Origin: G963665495 sp963667575
GTDB taxonomy: Bacteria > Desulfobacterota > Desulfovibrionia > Desulfovibrionales > Desulfovibrionaceae
Direction: 5' to 3'
NCBI GenBank assembly: GCA_963667575.2
Contig: CAXXHY010000011.1
Coordinates: 124,001-188,000 of the forward strand
DNA: 64,000 nt
The translations under genes were made by a program, and so were the position numbers. The notes beneath the pieces are model-generated. The model was given only the letters and a program-made list of their open reading frames with translations. It was not told the DNA's origin and made no database searches. Below are positions 26,861-35,929 of this stretch, in pieces (position 1 is the first letter of the stretch; each line of letters starts with the position of its first letter).

Positions 26861-27871
26861 ATGCGAAACTTGAAAATTGATAAAAAATATATGGCCCAAC
26901 TTGTTAATATTGTGGGAAAAGAGAAGGCGAAATTTGTTGAATCATGGAAAGGGATGATCCCACATCAGGTCGCGGATGCCATGCGCGAGGAGTTTGTCTC
27001 TTATTTCTTTGGAAAATTTGAGTTCCCGCTTTCTGGGCGTATAGATCTTGACCGTTATTGTGCGCAGGATACCCTCAAATTGAAGGTAAACTCCTGGCTG
27101 GAGCTTGATGACAGCCTCAAGAGAGCTGCGAGCTATGTGAAGGATGATTTTGACGCGCTAACTTTTTGGGATCATATGCGCTACATCGCGTATGAACTTC
27201 AGGCGAATCCAGGCACTAGGTCCCGCAAGGCTTTGCAACGATTTAAGCAACAGGAAAATCCTGATCCAACCAAGATCTATAGAATGGATTTTTGTCAGTT
27301 TTGCTGGCGGTCAGTTCCTGTCTCTGGTCCGAATCCATCCCAATATTATTGCCATGAACATAATTTGTATTGTCGATCTTCGGAGTACATTCGACTCAAA
27401 GGACTACAAAATAAAAAGACTAAAAGTGGAGAAAATAAAATCAAGCACTATTCAGCTATCATTTTAAAAAGGCTCAAAGGGGCGGAGTGGGGAGAGATCC
27501 AGCAAGGGGAAGACTACACGTATTACATTGATCTGTTTGATTATCACAAACACAAACTTGTCGAAGCCTGGGACAATCTCAGAATATTCGCTCCAGGCCT
27601 CGTCTTTTTGGCCCTCCCGCTTGTGCAGCAATATCTACTTGAAAAGAATGTAGAGCTGACTTCAATACCCGAAGTCGTGAAAGGGCTTGAAACTCCATCC
27701 CCATTGAACGACCCGAGCCTGGAATCTTTCAGAGACAGGTATTACAAGGATTTTGAATTCTATTACCACGAATACTATCCCACTCTCGCCCGCGCAGAAG
27801 CGTGGATGCTCTTAGAGGCCGAGTGCGAGCACGGCGGCAAACGTGCGGGGGCGGGGCGGAAGAAGAAGTGA
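26861..27871 (+). CDS. Hypothetical mobile-element protein with Cys/His cluster
   Basis: 336 aa. I do not recognise its function. It has a zinc-finger-like FCQFCWRSVP...YYCHEHN segment (about residues 145-175) and a basic C-terminus GGKRAGAGRKKK, a tail often seen in phage- and plasmid-borne DNA-binding proteins. Start chosen at 26861; the longer frame from 26732 runs into the divergent AlpA-like gene. The divergent arrangement puts both promoters in 26796-26860. Confidence 0.6.
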   Translation: MRNLKIDKKYMAQLVNIVGKEKAKFVESWKGMIPHQVADAMREEFVSYFFGKFEFPLSGRIDLDRYCAQDTLKLKVNSWLELDDSLKRAASYVKDDFDALTFWDHMRYIAYELQANPGTRSRKALQRFKQQENPDPTKIYRMDFCQFCWRSVPVSGPNPSQYYCHEHNLYCRSSEYIRLKGLQNKKTKSGENKIKHYSAIILKRLKGAEWGEIQQGEDYTYYIDLFDYHKHKLVEAWDNLRIFAPGLVFLALPLVQQYLLEKNVELTSIPEVVKGLETPSPLNDPSLESFRDRYYKDFEFYYHEYYPTLARAEAWMLLEAECEHGGKRAGAGRKKK

Positions 27872-27951
27872 GCTAAAAAGGCACAACGTCTGACCTGTAG
27901 CCTTCGCTAGAGTGTCGCATAGATCTGTCCCTGGAAGTACCATCGGTCTGG

Positions 27952-28584
27952 TTACTGCCAGCTTTCATGATGAGCATTTTGCACATTCTCAAGATACAAT
28001 TGTGCCATCTTTGCGAGGCGGGTATCCGAATGAGACAAACCATATCTGTGGGCAATATCATTAAGAGCTGTGGAAATAACTCGCTGCTGATTTTCTTCAA
28101 TGTAAAAACTCATTGCAATAGTTCCTCGATTTTTTGGCAATTTTTCATCTCTGTGGTCAATTGCCCCTCCCATCAATGCTTCTAGCTTTTTTAAATAACT
28201 TGAAGTTTCAGGGACATGAGCAGCGAGTTCTTCTTGGGGAATTTCTTGCAACAGGTCAAACAAAAGACCCATCCTGAGTTCAGCAATATCTTCTCCACGA
28301 AGTTTATTAAGAACGGCCAAAAAAAGGCGTGATTCGATCTCATTGACCTCCCAAATGTCGCATTTGACTGAAGAGGCACCCAAGGCTCGAAGTACTTCAA
28401 AGCGCGCATGTCCGTTTAAGATTTCAAACCGACCTTCCAATTTGGGATGGGGTCGTACCGTAAGCGGCTCATAGAAACCGATGCGCTCGATATTGTGCCG
28501 AAGTTTTTTGGCGTACATGCGGGGCACGCGGTTAGCTCTATTTCGATTAGGAACCAACACATCCAGGGGAAGTTCTTTATACAT
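27952..28584 (-). CDS. ParB-like (ParB/Srx fold) protein, copy 1
   Basis: 210 aa. The N-terminal ~100 residues match the ParB/Srx fold: LDVLVPN, then GFYEPLTVRPHP and FEILNGHARFEVLRALG, where the canonical GERR/GHRR box reads GHAR. The rest is helical and without a recognisable centromere-binding domain. It lies 13 bp downstream of a radical SAM gene, so they form an operon. A second copy, differing at about seven residues, lies at 37258-37890. ParB/Srx domains occur both in CTP-dependent DNA segregation proteins and in nucleases or modification enzymes; the role here is open. Confidence 0.8.
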   Translation of the reverse strand: MYKELPLDVLVPNRNRANRVPRMYAKKLRHNIERIGFYEPLTVRPHPKLEGRFEILNGHARFEVLRALGASSVKCDIWEVNEIESRLFLAVLNKLRGEDIAELRMGLLFDLLQEIPQEELAAHVPETSSYLKKLEALMGGAIDHRDEKLPKNRGTIAMSFYIEENQQRVISTALNDIAHRYGLSHSDTRLAKMAQLYLENVQNAHHESWQ

Positions 28585-28597
28585 GATTCAGATCCTT

Positions 28598-29536
28598 TTA
28601 TTCAAAAAGAGTTCCCTGCTGCATCCGTTTCTTCACTGGAGGAAGCGGGTGGCAGCAGTCCGTGGTGATGTCCGGATTTTTGCACCTGCAGAGTTGCAGT
28701 TGGATACCATGACGGGCTGCAATTTGCTTCAATCGTTCGAGTTTTTGCTGCCGGTACGCTGTGCCGGGAATACGAATCGTATTGTTGCCGCAATATTTTG
28801 ATACCTTCTGCGTATAGATTCGTTCGGCCATTTCACTGAACCGCCATCCGGCTATGGAGACGTCCATGGCGGCAGCGTTTCCGGGGCGCAAGAACAGATA
28901 GGACGCGGCTCCGCGCGTGATTCCGCAGCGTCTGAGTTTTGTATACAGAGCGTCGAAAGACTCCTCATTGTCCGTCAATTCGGGAATCAGCGGGTCGGAC
29001 CTGACTTCGGTGGGGATTCCTTTTTCCACAAGAGCACGCAGCGCGTGCAGTCGTTCTGCAACAGTGTTTGCCCTGGGCTCCAACACAGAGCGTACGTGGT
29101 CGTCGAGAGTGGTCAACCCTACTTGAACATGCACTTTGCCAGGAAACCGGGCAAAAAGATCCAAGAACGGTTCAGGCGGGTTTGATTTAGTGGAAATCAG
29201 CAAAGAGATCTCGTGCTCCAACAATAACTTCATCACCCGGTACAGCGTTTCCAGCACCTGCGGAAATGGGGCAAAGGGTTCGCATGCCGTGCTGAAATAC
29301 ACCAGTTCGGGCTTTTTTCGCTTGCGAGGCAGTTGGTTGCAAAGCAGCTCGTACGTATTGGCATAAAACAGTACCTTGCCGGGGCCGGGATTTGATCGAA
29401 AACTCCTGGCATAGCAATACCGGCAGGCATAGGGGCACCCGGCAGTCAGGTTGATTGTATGAAAACGCGAAAGACACGGCAGCGAAGGCTGGCCCAAGAC
29501 CTGTGACTTTCGTTCTATTTCTGTCAGCAGGGCCAT
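28598..29536 (-). CDS. SPL-like radical SAM protein, copy 1
   Basis: 312 aa from an ATG at 29536 preceded by tggagctcaaat; 29554 is an alternative start. The Cx3CxxC cluster motif is CPYACRYCYAR, typical of the spore-photoproduct-lyase-like radical SAM family. A C-terminal Cys-rich tail (LQLCRCKNPDITTDCCHP) could bind a second metal. It would generate a 5'-deoxyadenosyl radical, but the substrate is unknown. Its start overlaps the upstream methyltransferase stop by 13 bp. A copy about 92% identical by eye is at 37904-38854. Confidence 0.85.
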   Translation of the reverse strand: MALLTEIERKSQVLGQPSLPCLSRFHTINLTAGCPYACRYCYARSFRSNPGPGKVLFYANTYELLCNQLPRKRKKPELVYFSTACEPFAPFPQVLETLYRVMKLLLEHEISLLISTKSNPPEPFLDLFARFPGKVHVQVGLTTLDDHVRSVLEPRANTVAERLHALRALVEKGIPTEVRSDPLIPELTDNEESFDALYTKLRRCGITRGAASYLFLRPGNAAAMDVSIAGWRFSEMAERIYTQKVSKYCGNNTIRIPGTAYRQQKLERLKQIAARHGIQLQLCRCKNPDITTDCCHPLPPVKKRMQQGTLFE

Positions 29537-31026
29537 ATTTGAGCTCCAGGCCATGGTGATCCACTATCAGATTGTGTAATACAATAAATATGATTTACAG
29601 AAAGTTTTAAGTTTTTGGATAAGTCATAAACCATAATGTGATGAAGGCCATATTCGTCCATATGCTTTAAAAGAGACATTGGCCCCAAATCTCCGTCTTC
29701 GATGAGCAAGTGATGCGCAATACCAGTTAACTTATCGATTAAACTTTCGTTGTTGGTGACTTTTAAGCATTCAGGATTAAAAAATCGCTGTGGAGCAAAA
29801 ATAGGCGTTTCTTGTGCGTGTTGCGCTTTAGCATTTGATAAGTTTGGAAAAATAAAATGCATTAGCTTATAATAATTTGAAAGGTGATAAAAATCAATAT
29901 ATCTTCTTTGCTCGATAATCTCTGCTGCTTTGCTATTATGCTGCTTGAAGTGAGTGCCTATTTTAAACTCACTCAAATTGTGGAGTACTCTGAAAAGAAA
30001 TATAAAGTCATACTTTTTTACTCTGAATAAAGGATTGCTGAGCCATTTTTGATAGTCGTCTGAAATATATTCGATACTTGAAATGCCCGCACGAAACGTT
30101 TCTGAAGAAAAACGTTTTAAACATCTTACCGAAAGCTTATCTAAAAGAGAGAGTTCAATTTTAGCATCCCGAAGGCAGCCCGATTGTATAATATTAGTGA
30201 TGAGGCTGCTTGTTAAGTGACCAGCCCCAGATCCAATATCGAGTATATTCAACGTGTTATTCTCGTTGCTCATATTATCGAGTAATGGGACAATGACTTT
30301 TTTTGCGAGCAAACGAGCCCGTTGTGGAACTCGAGAATCCCATTGATCCACCAGACGTTGTGTCAGTCCTTCAAGGCCGCTGAAACTTGCAGATCTCCGA
30401 TTAAGTTCCACAGTTGGGAAAAAGAGAAGTGAGTGGTCACTATTTTTGATAATTCTTTGTTTTCTATAATGATAGAAAAGTGAAGATTTTCCTTTGTCAA
30501 GAGCTACTATCAGTGGAAGTAAGGAAGGCACATTTTGGATTTGTTGACGTAATCCTCTTTGCTGTAGCGAAAGAAAGACTGGATTTCGAAAACTTGTTGT
30601 TGCAGCAGCAAATGCAGATGCGTTTCCCTTTTTTCTAAAAACAAAATTTTCAAATCCCAGTGCACGCTCTAATATAAATTTATCTTGCTCCTGGGATAAT
30701 GTTTTAACAAATGGCAACTTATTAATTAAGCGCAAGTAGGCATTGCAATAAGGTTCTACATTGTAAAAATCTGAATTTATGTAACTAAACCAGGATATTT
30801 TCAATTCTCGAATATAATTATTTAATGAGACATGTACGTCGTTCCAGTAGTCGTCAAATGATATAGATGTAAATGAAAACGAATCGCCAGTATCTATAAC
30901 TTCTGTGATCAATAGTGGTTCGTGAGGCGTACGATATAACTTCATTCTCCAATATGTTTTGAGAATGTAAGCATCAAATTTATTATTTTGACTATGCGTA
31001 GTTATGTGTTTTGCTTGTTGTCTCAT
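29524..31026 (-). CDS. SAM-dependent methyltransferase, hypothetical substrate
   Basis: 500 aa. A class I methyltransferase core (about residues 255-370) is marked by LNILDIGSGAGHLT and YDFIFLFRVLHNL. Flanking N- and C-terminal regions are unrecognised. It is AT-rich and precedes the radical SAM and ParB-like genes in the same direction with overlap, so the three form one transcription unit. The second copy of the module lacks this gene. A ribosome binding site (gagggataaat) supports the start. Confidence 0.75.
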   Translation of the reverse strand: MRQQAKHITTHSQNNKFDAYILKTYWRMKLYRTPHEPLLITEVIDTGDSFSFTSISFDDYWNDVHVSLNNYIRELKISWFSYINSDFYNVEPYCNAYLRLINKLPFVKTLSQEQDKFILERALGFENFVFRKKGNASAFAAATTSFRNPVFLSLQQRGLRQQIQNVPSLLPLIVALDKGKSSLFYHYRKQRIIKNSDHSLLFFPTVELNRRSASFSGLEGLTQRLVDQWDSRVPQRARLLAKKVIVPLLDNMSNENNTLNILDIGSGAGHLTSSLITNIIQSGCLRDAKIELSLLDKLSVRCLKRFSSETFRAGISSIEYISDDYQKWLSNPLFRVKKYDFIFLFRVLHNLSEFKIGTHFKQHNSKAAEIIEQRRYIDFYHLSNYYKLMHFIFPNLSNAKAQHAQETPIFAPQRFFNPECLKVTNNESLIDKLTGIAHHLLIEDGDLGPMSLLKHMDEYGLHHIMVYDLSKNLKLSVNHIYCITQSDSGSPWPGAQIWPC

Positions 31027-31388
31027 ATTTATCCCTCAGAATTTCTCAGCTACAATGAACTAAATAATCGTTTATAGTCTGACCACAGATAATGCTGATG
31101 ATTTATCTTGATGCGTATTTTCAGTGTTGGTGTGATGGGATGAGTAGAGCACCTTATGCGGTCAATAGTGAGCATGAAATGTTTCCAGAGAGTGTTTTGT
31201 TGGGAAGCAAAAGTGACACAACTAGCTAATTTAATGAGGAATTTGTAAAAATTAAAATCAATTTGAGTTTGCATGTGTGTATATAAAATTAAATATCAAG
31301 CGGCAGAGTAGATACGGCAACATAGCAAAACTTGCCAACAGTAATGACGGCGTATATACTCTGTATGTACCACAGCAAAGGAGCACCC
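31027..31388. other. AT-rich spacer between divergent genes
   Basis: About 360 bp between the methyltransferase and the toxin-antitoxin operon. A 74-codon ORF at 31050-31274 on the minus strand has no ribosome binding site and is not convincing. The part near 31350-31388 should hold the promoter of the antitoxin gene. Confidence 0.4.
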
Positions 31389-31667
31389 ATGTCCAAGCAA
31401 GCCATATTTACCATGAAGCTGGAGCCGGAATTGCGTGACGCGTTCATGGCCGAAGCCAAGGCGGATCACCGTCCGGCATCGCAAGTGATGCGCGAACTCA
31501 TGCGCGAATATATCAAGCGGCAAAAGGAAGCGCGCGAATATGAGGAGTTTTTGCGGCGCAAGGTGGATGCCGGACGCGCTTCCATGCTTTCGGGCCAGGG
31601 AGTGGCGAATGACGATGTGGAAGCCGCATTTGCCGCCCGCCGCGCTGAAGTGCTGAAAAACGTATGA
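31389..31667 (+). CDS. ParD/RHH-type antitoxin
   Basis: 92 aa. The FTMKLEPELRDAFMAEAKAD start forms a ribbon-helix-helix domain that would bind the operon promoter; the C-terminal half should wrap the toxin. Start at 31389 is chosen over 31332 because aaaggagcaccc precedes it. The stop overlaps the toxin start as ATGA. A 5' fragment of a homologue remains at 38939-38983. Confidence 0.85.
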   Translation: MSKQAIFTMKLEPELRDAFMAEAKADHRPASQVMRELMREYIKRQKEAREYEEFLRRKVDAGRASMLSGQGVANDDVEAAFAARRAEVLKNV

Positions 31668-31948
31668 GGGTTGTCTGGTCACCGGAAGCGGTCCAGGATC
31701 GTACCGACATCTGGGAGCATGTCGCGCAGGATGACCCGGTTGCTGCCGCCCGTCTGGACGAACTCTTCAGCCAGGCTGCGACACGGTTGTCGGATTATCC
31801 GCTGTTGGGAAAATCCGGCCTGATTGAGGGCACCCGCGAGCTCATCCCGCATAAAAGCTACCGCCTGGTGTACGAACTCCATCAAGACGCCGTGTGGATT
31901 CTGGCGCTTGTTCATACGTCCCGGCTATGGCCTCCGGTGGAGCAGTGA
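31664..31948 (+). CDS. RelE/ParE-family toxin
   Basis: 94 aa. WSPEAVQDRTDIWEHVAQDD and the C-terminal YRLVYELHQDAVWILALVHTSRLWP are typical of the RelE/ParE fold; ParE members poison gyrase and RelE members cut mRNA, and which applies cannot be told here. It overlaps the antitoxin gene by 4 bp. It may stabilise the mobile element in the host. Confidence 0.87.
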   Translation: MRVVWSPEAVQDRTDIWEHVAQDDPVAAARLDELFSQAATRLSDYPLLGKSGLIEGTRELIPHKSYRLVYELHQDAVWILALVHTSRLWPPVEQ

Positions 31949-32023
31949 ACGCACGAGCAACCTCACAAAAAAAATTTTCAGATCGATAAAATAGCCCCAA
32001 TCGCCCCCAAAACAAGCCGAAAG

Positions 32024-32044
32024 TTTGCTCCAATTTTGCTCCAC
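32024..32044 (+). repeat. Possible integrase arm-type site, right end
   Basis: The same 21 bases as at 18475-18495, in the same orientation, about 107 bp inside attR. Confidence 0.5.
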
Positions 32045-32150
32045 CTCGAGTGGAAAAGGGTAAATATTCCTGAATATGTGAGTATATATAATTGGCCAAA
32101 ATTGTTGATTTTTTACTCATAACATATTGGTATAATTGAGGCTTGTTCCA

Positions 32151-32218
32151 GACTTAAAATCCCTCGATAGCAATATCGTGCCGGTTCAAGTCCGGCCCCG
32201 GGTACCAAGGAAAATCAA
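32151..32218 (+). repeat. attR: 68-bp direct repeat (tRNA-Leu 3' fragment)
   Basis: An exact copy of 18360-18427. It marks the right end of the mobilizable element and contains 57 bp of the tRNA 3' part, which is not a complete tRNA. Confidence 0.93.
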
Positions 32219-32616
32219 GGAGTTAGCGAAAATCTTCGTTGACTCCTTTTTCTTTCAAGATAAATTCTCTCCCCATTCTCTCCCCACTTTTATGATAATT
32301 GGCGGATCAATCGTGTCCGGGGCTGAAAAAGCCGATTAACCGATAAGGACCGAAAGTGCGGATACTCCATCAGGGCGCTGCCAGATAGGTATGACGTCGG
32401 ATATACGTTTGCATCCGATGAGCTTTGTTTCAAAATTCTTGCTTGACTCCGGGGCGGGGCCATATACGGACACGATTGGCCTGAAAAGCAAGTTAGGGCA
32501 TACGGGTGATGAGAGAAGGTTCTGATCTCAAATGTAACAGCTCTTGACTATTTGCAGCATTGCAGAGAATTCCCTCAAATTATGCCGACATAGATTTCAT
32601 CGCCCTCTCAGGTGCG
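32219..32616. other. Non-coding region with tandem ttctctcccca repeats
   Basis: No gene seen. Two tandem copies of TTCTCTCCCCA lie at about 32266-32287, 48 bp beyond attR, the same distance from the tRNA fragment as the TTTGCTCCA pair beyond attL. This suggests the left end of a second, older element that used the same tRNA. Confidence 0.4.
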
Positions 32617-32620
32617 ATCT

Positions 32621-34078
32621 AGTCGTCCCTGAAAAAACGACTTTTAAGCCACAACAGCTGAATGGTGTTTTTGCCGGGGCAAAGTCCACAAACAGAGCCA
32701 TGTCGCAAATAGGGCCAAAAAATGAACCAATTTCCGCATCCACTTTCTGAAATTGAAGGCAGCAGCAGCCATGAACAGGTTGATTGCATCGCCGATTGCT
32801 CCTTTCAGGGAGTTACGCGCCATGCGGAAGTCTTGCTTCAGATGCCCGATCACGGGTTCGATACCGGCTCTGCGCCGGAAGCGGTTGCGGGCTTTACGGC
32901 GTTGATGTGCGGTGTCGTCCTTTTTCGGACAGCCCGGAGTCAGGATTTTCGTGTCTCCAACCTGTTTGTACCCTTTGTACCTGCGATCACAGATGGCGCA
33001 CTCCGGACAGGTTCCCGTTATTTGCCATGTCTGCTCCAGAACTTCCGGCAGCGTGTGCCCGTCGTAAATGTTCTTTTCAAAGGACATCGCTCCCACAATG
33101 ATTCCGCTGGTTTTGGTCACAACAATGGAAGCTTTACGTCCGAATTCATATTTTTTGTGGGCTTTGCCTTTGCCGATACACGGCAGATCGGGCTCATGCA
33201 AGCTGTAGATTTTATGTTTGTCCGTCCGCTTTTGTTTGTGAACCTGTCGAAAAAGCTCTATTTTTTCCTGTGGCGTGTCAGGGCTTCACGGGTAAGCTTG
33301 CGTTCGAGTTCCCGAATGAGCACGCCAGCGATTGTTCTGATTCGCTTGTCTTCCTTGCGGCGTTTGGAGCGTTTGCGCAACAGCTGCGGCAATTCCCGTC
33401 TGAAACTGCGTCGCAGCTGTATGCCTTCTGCCTCAGCTATCTTTCCGCATTTCTGAATAATTTTTGTCAGAAGCTTCACATCCGTCGGAAAAGTGATGTT
33501 CTTTTCCTGCACCGTCGTATCTACCAGAACTTACGTCTCTTTGGCGTCCGAGCCATAAATGTCCACCGAGAATTCAAAAATCAAACGTACCCCGTTCTCT
33601 CCGATCTGTTTGCGGAAATAGACGAGTTCGGTGGGATCACAGGGAAATTGCCACTGGAAGTGGATCTCACCGCAAAAAGCCTGAAAATACGGATTCTGGA
33701 CCCAGGCCTCGACTACACGTTCGTCGCTCAAATTCTCAAGTTGTTTGAGGAGCAAAGGCCTACCATGAGCCGTACACGCTTTGCGGGTCGTCCCGCGCCA
33801 CAGTAGAGCTGGTTGAATTCGTCTTCGAAGATTTGCCAGGGAATTTTATCGGCCAGCTTGAGTAACGGATGCGTAGGATTCAGCTGGTCAATGAGATCTT
33901 GGTAGAGGAAATTCACCTGGTCATTCTGCTTGGGTTTCGCCTGCATCTCAGCTCCAGATTCTGTAGTTTTACGACCGCTTTTTTGTTGTATTGCTACATT
34001 TCCTGGTTAAAGATGATACATTATCCAAGAGAAAACTTTAAGACATTTTAACTGCTTGAATGTTTTTCAGGAACGACT
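32621..34078 (-). mobile_element. Degenerate IS5-type insertion sequence
   Basis: 1458 bp with imperfect terminal inverted repeats (agtcgtccctgaaaaaa at the left, gtttttcaggaacgact at the right) and a 4-bp target duplication ATCT at 32617-32620 and 34079-34082. The transposase gene on the minus strand is broken. Its left 148 bp recur at 36813-36960. Confidence 0.85.
32644..33946 (-). pseudogene. IS5-family transposase pseudogene
   Basis: The pieces 33946-33728, 33755-33258 (with an in-frame TAA at 33531-33533) and 33201-32644 join into one transposase of about 430 aa. Two frameshifts and one nonsense codon interrupt it. The N-terminal NPTHPLLKLADKIPWQIFED and the C-terminal RRAGIEPVIGHLKQDFRM with its DDE-type Glu are typical of this family. 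It is not functional as it stands. Confidence 0.85.
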
Positions 34079-34087
34079 ATCTATACC

Positions 34088-34290
34088 ATGACTAAACGAG
34101 AAAGGAGACGGCCCAAATTAGGAACAATCCGCGAGAGTTGCGGTTTGATGATGTGTTAAGTATCGCCAGGGACTATGTTTTGACTGAGCGCCGTCCGGGC
34201 GGTCAGGAATTTTCCATCCCTGCTCAAAGGCCTATCAACCGTGTATATTACACAGTTCGCGGCGTTACTGGGGATGCCATGGAGGAGTAG
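34088..34290 (+). pseudogene. hicA-like toxin remnant
   Basis: After a frame change near 34123, the sequence reads NNPRELRFDDVLSIARDYVL and ends VYYTVRGVTGDAMEE before a TAG. This resembles the start and end of HicA-type mRNA interferases, but the catalytic GSHH region is lost. Directly downstream of the IS element and directly upstream of the hicB remnant. Confidence 0.5.
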
Positions 34291-34295
34291 CAAAT

Positions 34296-34638
34296 ATGGA
34301 ATTTCATGGGTATCCCTTCACACTTTCCCCTGTGCCCGAAGAAGACGGCGGTGGATGGCTGATTGTTTTTCCAGATTTCTCCGGTTCAGAGAAGCGTTGG
34401 AGGCTGTGATAGCCGTACATCAGGAAGACGGGCGCGAACTCCCCACTCCCGGTTGTGGCGGCGTATCGGGGGTCAACTTGCGAGCCCCAAACGACTGCAT
34501 GTCATGCCGGCTCGTGTGCCCGAATCCGAAGGTATCTCCATGAACACCCTGGCAGTATCCCTTTGTCGAAGCGGTGGGGAGGATGGATGCGAATTCGCAG
34601 TCGAAGGTGTAAAATTATCCAAAATATTGGGGGAATAA
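34296..34638 (+). pseudogene. hicB-like antitoxin remnant
   Basis: It opens with MEFHGYPFTLSPVPEEDGGG, a typical HicB start, but then the frame breaks; the expected continuation (EAVIAVHQEDGRELPTPG, then SPKRLHVMPARVPESEG and MNTLAVSL) is found in two other frames. At least two indels and an internal deletion inactivate it. Confidence 0.7.
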
Positions 34639-34807
34639 TGGTGTTACACAGCAATTTGGAGACCGATGTGGAAGACTGGTGAGCCATTTCGAAGCAAGCG
34701 TGTCTGGAAGGCTTTTCTCAAGAAAAGATCAAGATAACGGAGAACTGAGGGGATCGCTTGTCAGCAAGCCTCTCAGTTCCCGTTGAGAGATAACTATAAA
34801 GGGCAGC

Positions 34808-35464
34808 TCAGTTAAGTTGTTCAATCAAAGCGTCCGCTCCTTTGTCTAGTCCAACTTTCGCCGCTGACAAGCCTCCGATGCCCGCACCAAGATTCCAGGC
34901 GTTCGGGTATTGCTTAGTCACATAAGCGGAGAGTAAGCGGGATGATGTGGAATCAAAGAGTTCTACCGTATAAATGACAAAGCCGGTAAACGAACCTTCT
35001 CCGCCGGAGGCAGATTGGTAGGTGTTGTAAAGTCCGCCGGCGATGTCGAAGTGTGAAATTGTTGAAAGAACAGGGACGTTGGTATCTGCACCAGTTAGAG
35101 TCAATTTGAGTATAAGCGTATCCGGGGCGGGATCTTTCACAAGCCTGAAACTGGCTCGAAGTTTTTGGGAAAACGTAGCGTACATATAATTAGCCAGCTC
35201 CGTTTGATCCTCCCTGCTCATATCGCCAAAATTATTGTCGCTACCCTGGTAAATCATCACTGGTTCGATGATGATGTTGCGATACTTCCGCCAATTCGTT
35301 TGTGTTGTATACCGGTAAGGCACCTTTTTGTCTTTCGAATCTGGGCGCAAATAAGATGACGAACCTATTTCCTTATAAGGAACCGGGGTTACACTTGCGC
35401 AGGCACTTAACAATAGTACAGTGATTCCGAGCATAATCATTCGAATGGTCCGTGTATGTCGCAT
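34808..35464 (-). CDS. DUF3313-like lipoprotein
   Basis: 218 aa. A lipoprotein signal peptide with lipobox LLSACAS (Cys at about residue 22) is clear, so the protein is membrane-anchored. The body resembles the DUF3313 family of unknown function. It is divergently oriented to the tetR gene, and the region between them contains three copies of a palindromic operator, so the regulator probably controls it. Confidence 0.75.
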   Translation of the reverse strand: MRHTRTIRMIMLGITVLLLSACASVTPVPYKEIGSSSYLRPDSKDKKVPYRYTTQTNWRKYRNIIIEPVMIYQGSDNNFGDMSREDQTELANYMYATFSQKLRASFRLVKDPAPDTLILKLTLTGADTNVPVLSTISHFDIAGGLYNTYQSASGGEGSFTGFVIYTVELFDSTSSRLLSAYVTKQYPNAWNLGAGIGGLSAAKVGLDKGADALIEQLN

Positions 35465-35600
35465 TGAAAACTCCTTGTAAATTTTGTTAGTTTATCCAGT
35501 TGGTTGGAGTGAGCCTCATTTTTGCTTTTCCACCTTTCGTGGTGGAATACAATCAATCCGCGCCAAATCTTCCCGGAGGAGGGGAAAATTATTTTGAGTT

Positions 35601-35620
35601 ATGTATGCAGTTGATTACTT
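35601..35620. promoter_or_regulatory. Operator-like site, 17 of 20 bases match
   Basis: Atgtatgcagttgattactt differs at three positions from the perfect palindrome at 35861-35880. It lies 137 bp upstream of the lipoprotein start. Confidence 0.5.
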
Positions 35621-35749
35621 ACAGGATATAAGCCTCTTCTTGGTTGATGTTTTGGGCCAAAACTGGAGGGAACGCATTCCCTTCTTCCTCGGTGAAAAGC
35701 AATCGAGGTGTGCCGACCTTAGACCGGGGAGGAGAACTGATTAGGAATC

Positions 35750-35769
35750 ATGTATACAAGTGATTACTT
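35750..35769. promoter_or_regulatory. Operator-like site, 15 of 20 bases match
   Basis: Atgtatacaagtgattactt is a weaker relative of the palindrome at 35861-35880, midway between the divergent genes. Confidence 0.4.
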
Positions 35770-35860
35770 TTTTCCCGTAAGTACATCCCCAAAAATGTAC
35801 GCATGGATAGCCGGGTGTACTCTTTCAGCTTTGGCAGCGGTATGTGGGGATTTTTGAAAG

Positions 35861-35880
35861 ATGTAATCAGTTGATTACAT
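35861..35880. promoter_or_regulatory. Perfect palindromic operator for the TetR regulator
   Basis: Atgtaatcagttgattacat has 9-bp perfect arms around a GT centre, 49 bp upstream of the tetR start. Size and position fit autoregulation by a TetR dimer. Confidence 0.7.
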
Positions 35881-35929
35881 CTCATTAGAGAGGTATGATA
35901 TCTTTGTCAAGATAAAAAGGAAGCAATAT

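Larger units (their letters stand above)
18360..32218. mobile_element. Integrative mobilizable element inserted in tRNA-Leu
   Basis: A 13.9-kb segment bounded by perfect 68-bp direct repeats: the 3' part of tRNA-Leu plus 11 downstream bases. It carries a tyrosine integrase next to the tRNA, an AlpA-like regulator, a relaxase/MobC mobilization cassette and cargo genes. There is no conjugative type IV secretion system, so it would need a helper for transfer. The integrase is frameshifted in this sequence. Confidence 0.9.

Noticed and set aside
31050..31274. 74-codon ORF between the methyltransferase and toxin-antitoxin genes
   Set aside because: No ribosome binding site and no recognisable feature.
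32151..32218. Second tRNA-Leu gene
   Set aside because: Only the 3' part is present, without the 5' acceptor strand and D-arm; it is attR.
32722..33456. 244-codon ORF on the plus strand
   Set aside because: It is the antisense shadow of the transposase pseudogene.
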